Shown: positions 56,920 to 64,000 of the stretch, piece after piece
Layout: each line of letters opens with the position of its first letter
Numbering within the stretch: the stretch's first letter is position 1
Assembly: GCA_949358305.1 (NCBI GenBank)
Contig: OX442314.1
Span: 48,802,581 to 48,866,580 of the forward strand
Direction of reading: 5' to 3'
Length of the DNA: 64,000 bases
DNA from: Strigamia acuminata
Lineage: Eukaryota > Arthropoda > Chilopoda > Geophilomorpha > Linotaeniidae
The notes under the pieces: generated by a model
What the model was told of the DNA's origin: nothing
Database searches by the model: none
Seen by the model: only the letters and a program-made list of their open reading frames with translations
Position numbers and translations under genes: made by a program

Positions 56920-59900
56920 CTATGTAGGATGAGACATCGAGGGAGTCAAACTACCGTTAGCCATGACAACATTGGGTGTCGAGACGACCACAACAGGTTT
57001 GACCAATGGCTGCGCATGAGCATGAGCGGTTGGCAAGAAGGGAATCTGACCGACAGACTTCAACATTTGTGGCGCCGCGGTCACTTTGGCCAAGGACGGT
57101 TGAGCGGCGATTACTTGAGCCATGGTGGCCGCGTGGTTCATCATGTTCACTGGAGCGATCATGGTCGACACGTGATTGGCAGAACTGACCAAATGTCCCG
57201 GCGCCGGCTGAACCACGTGCGTGATTTGCGTGGCAATCGGCGCGCTTCGCACTTGAGTGCCCGGTCTGACGGCCATCACTTGTCGCACCACGTTGTTCAT
57301 GTGCGCCGACATTATGTTACCGTGAGCTAGATTCAACAATGACAAAACTTGATTTATTATTGCCAACACTTAAACAACTAAACGAGGAAGGACATTCAAA
57401 GTCAAACGGATCGCATTCATCGTTTGCAATCATCGCACTCGATCTAGAACCACAAATGGCCACCTGAACAACAAATATCCAATAGCACAGGGGTTCCCAA
57501 ACTTTTTAGCATCGCGACTTATTTTTAAGCAAGGCGATCTCTGTTTATACTCACATTGAATGAGTGTAAACATCAAATTTTAAAATAAAAAGTGGAAAAC
57601 GGGAGAAAATACGAGAATCTATCTCGTGTTTTCTCGCATTTTCCCATGTACCGCGAGATGTACCGCAAATTCACGGTACCGGTACTACAGGGCGCCAAAA
57701 AAGTACCGCGGTACAAGTACGCAGTACTACTGCAGACTACAGAAAGTACCGCGGTCCCGGTACACAGCTTGTACAAAAGTACCGCGGTACAGGCTGCGGT
57801 ACAGTACTTCCGGTACAGTACCGCGTACCGTGCCCAACACCGATTAAATTTTTCAAAAATGAACTACTAAAAAAAAAAAGAAATTTTACGTAAAATTTTA
57901 CATAAGTTTGCAAAAAATAATTTTAGTGCACTTTTTTAGGGGGGCGTTACGTCTACAAGTTAGTTAGATTGTCACAATTGGGCCGTTGCGTCCCACAGTT
58001 TGGGAAACGCTGCAATAGCAGATGGAAATTTGAAGTTTGCAATGTCACTAGAACATAATCAATCCACTTTAACTTTGAACACACCTTCCTTTTCGAAGGA
58101 AAGTACAAACCATGCGGAATGACGGCCCGCGGAGCACAGATTTGTGACTGCAGCATGTGGTGAACGGGTTTATTCGAATTGCTGACCTGGATCATGCCCT
58201 GCGCGCTGCCCGGCGCCGAACAAGTCGTGTGCAGCGTGATGCCTCGTGTGAGCGCCGTCAACGTGGTGGGGATCGCCTTGACGGCAATCGCATTGCTCAT
58301 CATGGGCCCCACAACACCCTTTGCAGCCACGGTCACCGGAAGAACGTTCGGCTTGGCTAAAGTCATTGTCGCTTTCTGCGCCGTTCCGGCAATGGCCGCG
58401 ATTGCCGTCATGCGGGGTGTCATCACGTTCACGGCCGCCGCAAACGTCGAAGACACGTTTGTTGCTGCGTTGAGTACCGGCACGCCCGTCGGAGCCGCCG
58501 AGATGACTCGCACGGCTTGCGGCGTGATCACCTGCACGGTGGCCGGGTGTGATATGACGTTCGTTCCACCGTTCATGTGAATACCCATCTGAAATTACGT
58601 TTTTTCAATTTGGCAAAATTTGCGAAAGATTTGTCAAATACCGTACTGCCTCGATTATTAAACGCCGGACTTAACTAAGTGCCGGGACTCGATTAAACGC
58701 CGGGGGCTCGGCGGCGTGTAGTGCACGAATAAATGCGGCCCCGAATCAACCCGCCCGGCAGTGGGTCGGATCAAAAAAAATTAATAAACGCCCCGGCGTT
58801 TATTCGAGGCAGGACAGTTATTGTCAAACATTGTGAGTAATTTCTCAAAACTTCTCAACATTTCTCAAAATTTGAGAAAAATTTGTCAAAATTTGAGAAA
58901 TTTTGACATATTTTGACAAATTTTGAGAAATTTTTTTCAAATTTTGACAAATTTTAACATATTTTGACAAATTTTGAGAAATTTTCCTCAAATTTTGAGA
59001 AATTTTGAGAAATTTTGAGAAAAATTTGTCAAAATTTGACAAATTTTGACATATTTTGAGAAATTTTGAGAAATTTTGACAAATTTTGAGAAATTTTGAC
59101 AAATTTTGAGAAATTTTTCTCAAATTTTGAGAAATTTTCACAAATTTTGAGAAATTTTTCTCAAATTTTGACATATTTTGACAATTTTTGAGAAATTTTT
59201 CTCAAATTTTGACAAATTTTGACATATTTTGACAAATTTTGAGAAATTTTTCTCAAATTTTGACAAATTTTGACATATTTTCACAAATTTTGACATGTTT
59301 TCACAAATTTTGACATATTTTCACAAATTTTGACATATTTTCACAAATTTTGACAAATTTATCCAAAAAATGGAGAATTTGGTTTGAAATTTACAAAAGA
59401 AATGTACACAAACCGTTTGAAATTCATTCGCAATGCATCAAAATCTCATCAAATTCGCTCGCAGTTGATTCAAATCTTATCTAAATTCCTGTGAAATTTC
59501 ATTTTCTTCCTTCACCATCACAATAAAAACAAAATTCAAATTCAAATTCCAATTTATCTTTATTAATTACCATTATTAACATACAAGTAATTCATTCGAG
59601 CACAAATACAGTATAGGCCTACCGTAATCATCTTTTCAAAACCGTAATCATCATTTCAAAACTCACAATTCAAAATGGCTAACTCCTAACTCGGTCCTCA
59701 CCCAACCGACTCACTTTGACAAATGGCACCATCCTGTCCCTGCACAAGATCTTTATATAGACTACACTATATATACTAGCAAGTAAGATACACAAAGACC
59801 TATACCTATATGTATAAAAATATAATGTTTTGTACATAAGTGCAAATAAATAGGCTTACCAACTACATGCATTTCAATGCTAATTCTGGAACATGTAGAG

Positions 59901-60238
59901 AATATGACGTTGAAAATATCGCTCCATCATCCGAGATCACAGATCACACATCACAGATCAGCTTCTTTTATTTTACTATTTAGTCGCTAGAGTGCGCAAC
60001 CTCAAGTTCCCGTACTGCGAGATGAGAGGAGAGCCACTTGCCGCCCATCGTACTGCTTAATCGGAATGAAATTATTCCTTCCTGGGGTCAACGTGGTCCC
60101 CTCTTTCTTTTCCTTTGTCACTTGCAGACAACAACCAAACCAAACCAACAATCTCCGTCCTCGACTCGCAGCGTTTTCAGCGAGCCCGAATCGACAATTT
60201 TCTACTGTATTTATTTCACTTTTCATTTTAGCCGCCAT
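56920..60238 (-). CDS. Array gene copy 4
   Basis: Exons: 60238-60122, 58588-58111, 57326-56920 (333 aa). Same as copy 3 in the compared coding segments, at a constant 4,685-bp offset. Shares the two hexamer deletions. Confidence 0.58.
57488..58012. mobile_element. hAT-type element, short form (unit 4)
   Basis: Same short form as unit 3, shifted by exactly 4,685 bp. Confidence 0.85.
58825..59361. repeat. TTTTGAGAAA-type satellite, unit 4
   Basis: Same as unit 3 at an offset of 4,685 bp. Confidence 0.9.
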
Positions 60239-61604
60239 TTTGGCCCACCACCGCCTAACTTCGCTGAGTTAGTTCGGACCTCCTCACAACACAAATCAGT
60301 TGAATTAAGTAAATTGTTTTTTTCTATCTATTACTTTTACACTGCAGGTACAAAATTTATTCTTTTACAAAAAAACAAACAACCATACCTTTCTTTCTTT
60401 CTTTTTGTGGCCAAAATGGGTGCACTTGATAGTGTTGAAACAGTTGTAGCACAAAATCATTTCACTTGCAATTTCTCTGGATCTGGAGCGGTTTGACTTT
60501 TGAGATTGAAATAAGCACAAGTACTGTTTAATAGATTCCTTATTCCTTTCTTTCTCTCTTTCCAGGATAGTAAGAAAAAGATGAAACCTCGATCAACCAC
60601 AGCGCGACATTAAAATAATACGTCCGTGCCAGAAAATAAAGATAAAATAAAAAAGTATACAAATAAATAAATAAATAAATAAATGTTCTTTTCTTTTCTT
60701 TTCTTTTCTTTCCGTTAAAAAGAAGAAAACAAGCAACCAAACCAGCTGTGATCTACATTGGGGCATTTATTATAAACACAAAAATATTTGTACACTTTTT
60801 GTTCGATATCGAGATAATATTGATGAATCGCACAACATATAAATTTCACTGGGTAAAATAATATGAAGTGAATCTGAAAATTTACAAACATCGTATTGAA
60901 TTAATTAATCATAATTATTCATTTTCATTAGGTTTTTTTTGAATTTGAACTTTTTAAATGTCTAATTTTTTTTTATCCTTTACATAAAAATACAAAACAC
61001 ACAAATAACGACGAGTGGAATGTATATTATTATATCACAAATAAACAACAAAAAAATCCATCCATCCATCAATTCCATGAATGCACATTATTCATTTACA
61101 AGTTGATAATTTTGTTCATCCAGAAGTTAGTTCCCTCATTTAGTTTATTCTTTTTTCTAAAGAAAATTAGCTGCTCGCAAATATATACAAAATCTCAAAT
61201 GCCAAAAAATAAATATTGACAACCATAATACTAATTAAGAATAGTCAATTAATAAAAATTTGTCTTTTTCCATACATATAAAAAATACTTAAATTACTTG
61301 AAAATTCAGAATATTTACAAATTAATCAAGAAAACATTTTCGCAATCTTATTTACAATTTATATTTATATTTTTTCATGTATGAAAAAATACAAAACGCG
61401 TTAAAACAATAATAGTTTGACTTCTTTCTTTCTTTCCTCCATTCTTCTTTCTACCCGTAAACCAAATTTCGCAAATTTGAATAAAATTAAGTTGAATTAA
61501 AACATTGATTGAATAAATCAATAAATTAGTGAATAATTTGATCGAATTTCAAAAATTCTGCGCACCGTTGTAAAATAAAGAAAAATCAATTTCCGAGACG
61601 TAAA
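60239..61604. other. Spacer between array gene copies 4 and 5
   Basis: Same layout as the previous spacer. Confidence 0.5.
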
Positions 61605-63273
61605 CTATGTAGGATGAGACATCGAGGGAGTCAAACTACCGTTAGCCATGACAACATTGGGTGTCGAGACGACCACAACAGGTTTGACCAATGGCTGCGC
61701 ATGAGCATGAGCGGTTGGCAAGAAGGGAATCTGACCGACAGACTTCAACATTTGTGGCGCCGCGGTCACTTTGGCCAAGGACGGTTGAGCGGCGATTACT
61801 TGAGCCATGGTGGCCGCGTGGTTCATCATGTTCACTGGAGCGATCATGGTCGACACGTGATTGGCAGAACTGACCAAATGTCCCGGCGCCGGCTGAACCA
61901 CGTGCGTGATTTGCGTGGCAATCGGCGCGCTTCGCACTTGAGTGCCCGGTCTGACGGCCATCACTTGTCGCACCACGTTGTTCATGTGCGCCGACATTAT
62001 GTTACCGTGAGCTAGATTCAACAATGACAAAACTTGATTTATTATTGCCAACACTTAAACAACTAAACGAGGAAGGACATTCAAAGTCAAACGGATCGCA
62101 TTCATCGTTTGCAATCATCGCACTCGATCTAGAACCACAAATGGCCACCTGAACAACAAATATCCAATAGCACAGGGGTTCCCAAACTTTTTAGCATCGC
62201 GACTTATTTTTAAGCAAGGCGATCTCTGTTTATACTCACATTGAATGAGTGTAAACATCAAATTTTAAAATAAAAAGTGGAAAACGGGAGAAAATACGAG
62301 AATCTATCTCGTGTTTTCTCGCATTTTCCCATGTACCGCGAGATGTACCGCAAATTCACGGTACCGGTACTACAGGGCGCCAAAAAAGTACCGCGGTACA
62401 AGTACGCAGTACTACTGCAGACTACAGAAAGTACCGCGGTCCCGGTACACAGCTTGTACAAAAGTACCGCGGTACAGGCTGCGGTACAGTACTTCCGGTA
62501 CAGTACCGCGTACCGTGCCCAACACCGATTAAATTTTTCAAAAATGAACTACTAAAAAAAAAAAGAAATTTTACGTAAAATTTTACATAAGTTTGCAAAA
62601 AATAATTTTAGTGCACTTTTTTAGGGGGGCGTTACGTCTACAAGTTAGTTAGATTGTCACAATTGGGCCGTTGCGTCCCACAGTTTGGGAAACGCTGCAA
62701 TAGCAGATGGAAATTTGAAGTTTGCAATGTCACTAGAACATAATCAATCCACTTTAACTTTGAACACACCTTCCTTTTCGAAGGAAAGTACAAACCATGC
62801 GGAATGACGGCCCGCGGAGCACAGATTTGTGACTGCAGCATGTGGTGAACGGGTTTATTCGAATTGCTGACCTGGATCATGCCCTGCGCGCTGCCCGGCG
62901 CCGAACAAGTCGTGTGCAGCGTGATGCCTCGTGTGAGCGCCGTCAACGTGGTGGGGATCGCCTTGACGGCAATCGCATTGCTCATCATGGGCCCCACAAC
63001 ACCCTTTGCAGCCACGGTCACCGGAAGAACGTTCGGCTTGGCTAAAGTCATTGTCGCTTTCTGCGCCGTTCCGGCAATGGCCGCGATTGCCGTCATGCGG
63101 GGTGTCATCACGTTCACGGCCGCCGCAAACGTCGAAGACACGTTTGTTGCTGCGTTGAGTACCGGCACGCCCGTCGGAGCCGCCGAGATGACTCGCACGG
63201 CTTGCGGCGTGATCACCTGCACGGTGGCCGGGTGTGATATGACGTTCGTTCCACCGTTCATGTGAATACCCAT
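61605..63273 (-). CDS. Array gene copy 5, partial (exons 2 and 3)
   Basis: Exons 2 and 3 are at 63273-62796 and 62011-61605. The first exon should lie about 1 kb past the right edge of the window. Coding sequence matches copy 4. Confidence 0.58.
62173..62697. mobile_element. hAT-type element, short form (unit 5)
   Basis: Same short form as unit 4, shifted by exactly 4,685 bp. Confidence 0.85.
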
Positions 63274-63509
63274 CTGAAATTACGTTTTTTCAATTTGGCA
63301 AAATTTGCGAAAGATTTGTCAAATACCGTACTGCCTCGATTATTAAACGCCGGACTTAACTAAGTGCCGGGACTCGATTAAACGCCGGGGGCTCGGCGGC
63401 GTGTAGTGCACGAATAAATGCGGCCCCGAATCAACCCGCCCGGCAGTGGGTCGGATCAAAAAAAATTAATAAACGCCCCGGCGTTTATTCGAGGCAGGAC
63501 AGTTATTGT

Positions 63510-64000
63510 CAAACATTGTGAGTAATTTCTCAAAACTTCTCAACATTTCTCAAAATTTGAGAAAAATTTGTCAAAATTTGAGAAATTTTGACATATTTTG
63601 ACAAATTTTGAGAAATTTTTTTCAAATTTTGACAAATTTTAACATATTTTGACAAATTTTGAGAAATTTTCCTCAAATTTTGAGAAATTTTGAGAAATTT
63701 TGAGAAAAATTTGTCAAAATTTGACAAATTTTGACATATTTTGAGAAATTTTGAGAAATTTTGACAAATTTTGAGAAATTTTGACAAATTTTGAGAAATT
63801 TTTCTCAAATTTTGAGAAATTTTCACAAATTTTGAGAAATTTTTCTCAAATTTTGACATATTTTGACAATTTTTGAGAAATTTTTCTCAAATTTTGACAA
63901 ATTTTGACATATTTTGACAAATTTTGAGAAATTTTTCTCAAATTTTGACAAATTTTGACATATTTTCACAAATTTTGACATGTTTTCACAAATTTTGACA
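63510..64000. repeat. TTTTGAGAAA-type satellite, unit 5 (cut by window edge)
   Basis: Same as unit 4; runs to the last base. Confidence 0.9.

Larger units (their letters stand above)
35100..64000 (-). repeat. Tandem array of a gene-bearing unit, at least five copies
   Basis: Using the GAAGAAAACAAGCAACC landmark, units begin at 35196, 40991, 51339, 56037 and 60722 (homology starts at about 35100). Unit lengths are 5,795, 10,348 (4,834 without the Gypsy insertion), 4,698 and 4,685 bp; the fifth is cut by the window. Units 4 and 5 look identical where compared, and unit 3 nearly so. Unit 1 is the most diverged and longest. Each unit holds one predicted three-exon gene on the minus strand, followed by an AT-rich 3' UTR and spacer. 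Confidence 0.95.

Overview
The window is nuclear DNA of an invertebrate animal. The evidence is AT-rich intergenic DNA, multi-exon genes with GT-AG introns (many only about 60-70 bp), animal gene families (ZIP zinc transporter, GT31 galactosyltransferase, a RUN/PID adaptor) and a mix of metazoan transposons (Gypsy, P/THAP, hAT, mariner-type MITEs). An arthropod, perhaps a crustacean, is plausible, but the sequence alone does not fix the species. There is no bacterial gene organisation.

Left part (1-10.4 kb): repeat-derived and gene-poor DNA with LTR-like fragments to about 4.5 kb. Then come an N-terminal exon resembling a DEG/ENaC channel (minus strand), the 3' part of a GT31 beta-1,3-galactosyltransferase (minus), and a ZIP-family zinc transporter (plus). 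The ZIP gene has an internal duplication and an in-frame stop.

10,369-22,702: a complete 12.3-kb Gypsy-type LTR retrotransposon on the minus strand. It has 959-bp LTRs with no difference seen, a 4-bp target duplication, a tRNA-Pro-like primer site, Gag, and a Pol reached by a predicted -1 frameshift with a slippery heptamer and hairpin. A third, apparently three-exon gene of unknown function occupies the env position.

22.7-29.3 kb: AT-rich spacer, then a complete P-element-like (THAP) transposon with a five-exon transposase, 26-bp inverted repeats and target duplication, invaded by a MITE at the transposase stop codon. Two further short inverted-repeat elements follow back to back.

29.9-33.9 kb: a 19-exon host gene whose exon phases all agree (475 codons), encoding RUN, PDZ-like and PID/PTB regions. 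A 43-copy 20-bp minisatellite follows (34.24-35.1 kb).

35.1 kb to the end: a tandem array of at least five near-identical units (basic unit 4,685 bp). Each carries a predicted three-exon minus-strand gene for an Ala/Val/Thr-rich protein of about 333-337 residues. Every unit holds an ancient hAT insertion, a TA-flanked MITE and a TTTTGAGAAA satellite in its introns. Unit 1 also has a giant GTAC-rich palindrome, and unit 2 a fresh 5.5-kb Mag-like Gypsy element with identical 224-bp LTRs. The array runs off the right edge.

The strongest candidates for something undescribed are the spliced third gene of the 12-kb retrotransposon with its Gag-Pol frameshift signal, and the recently amplified gene array.
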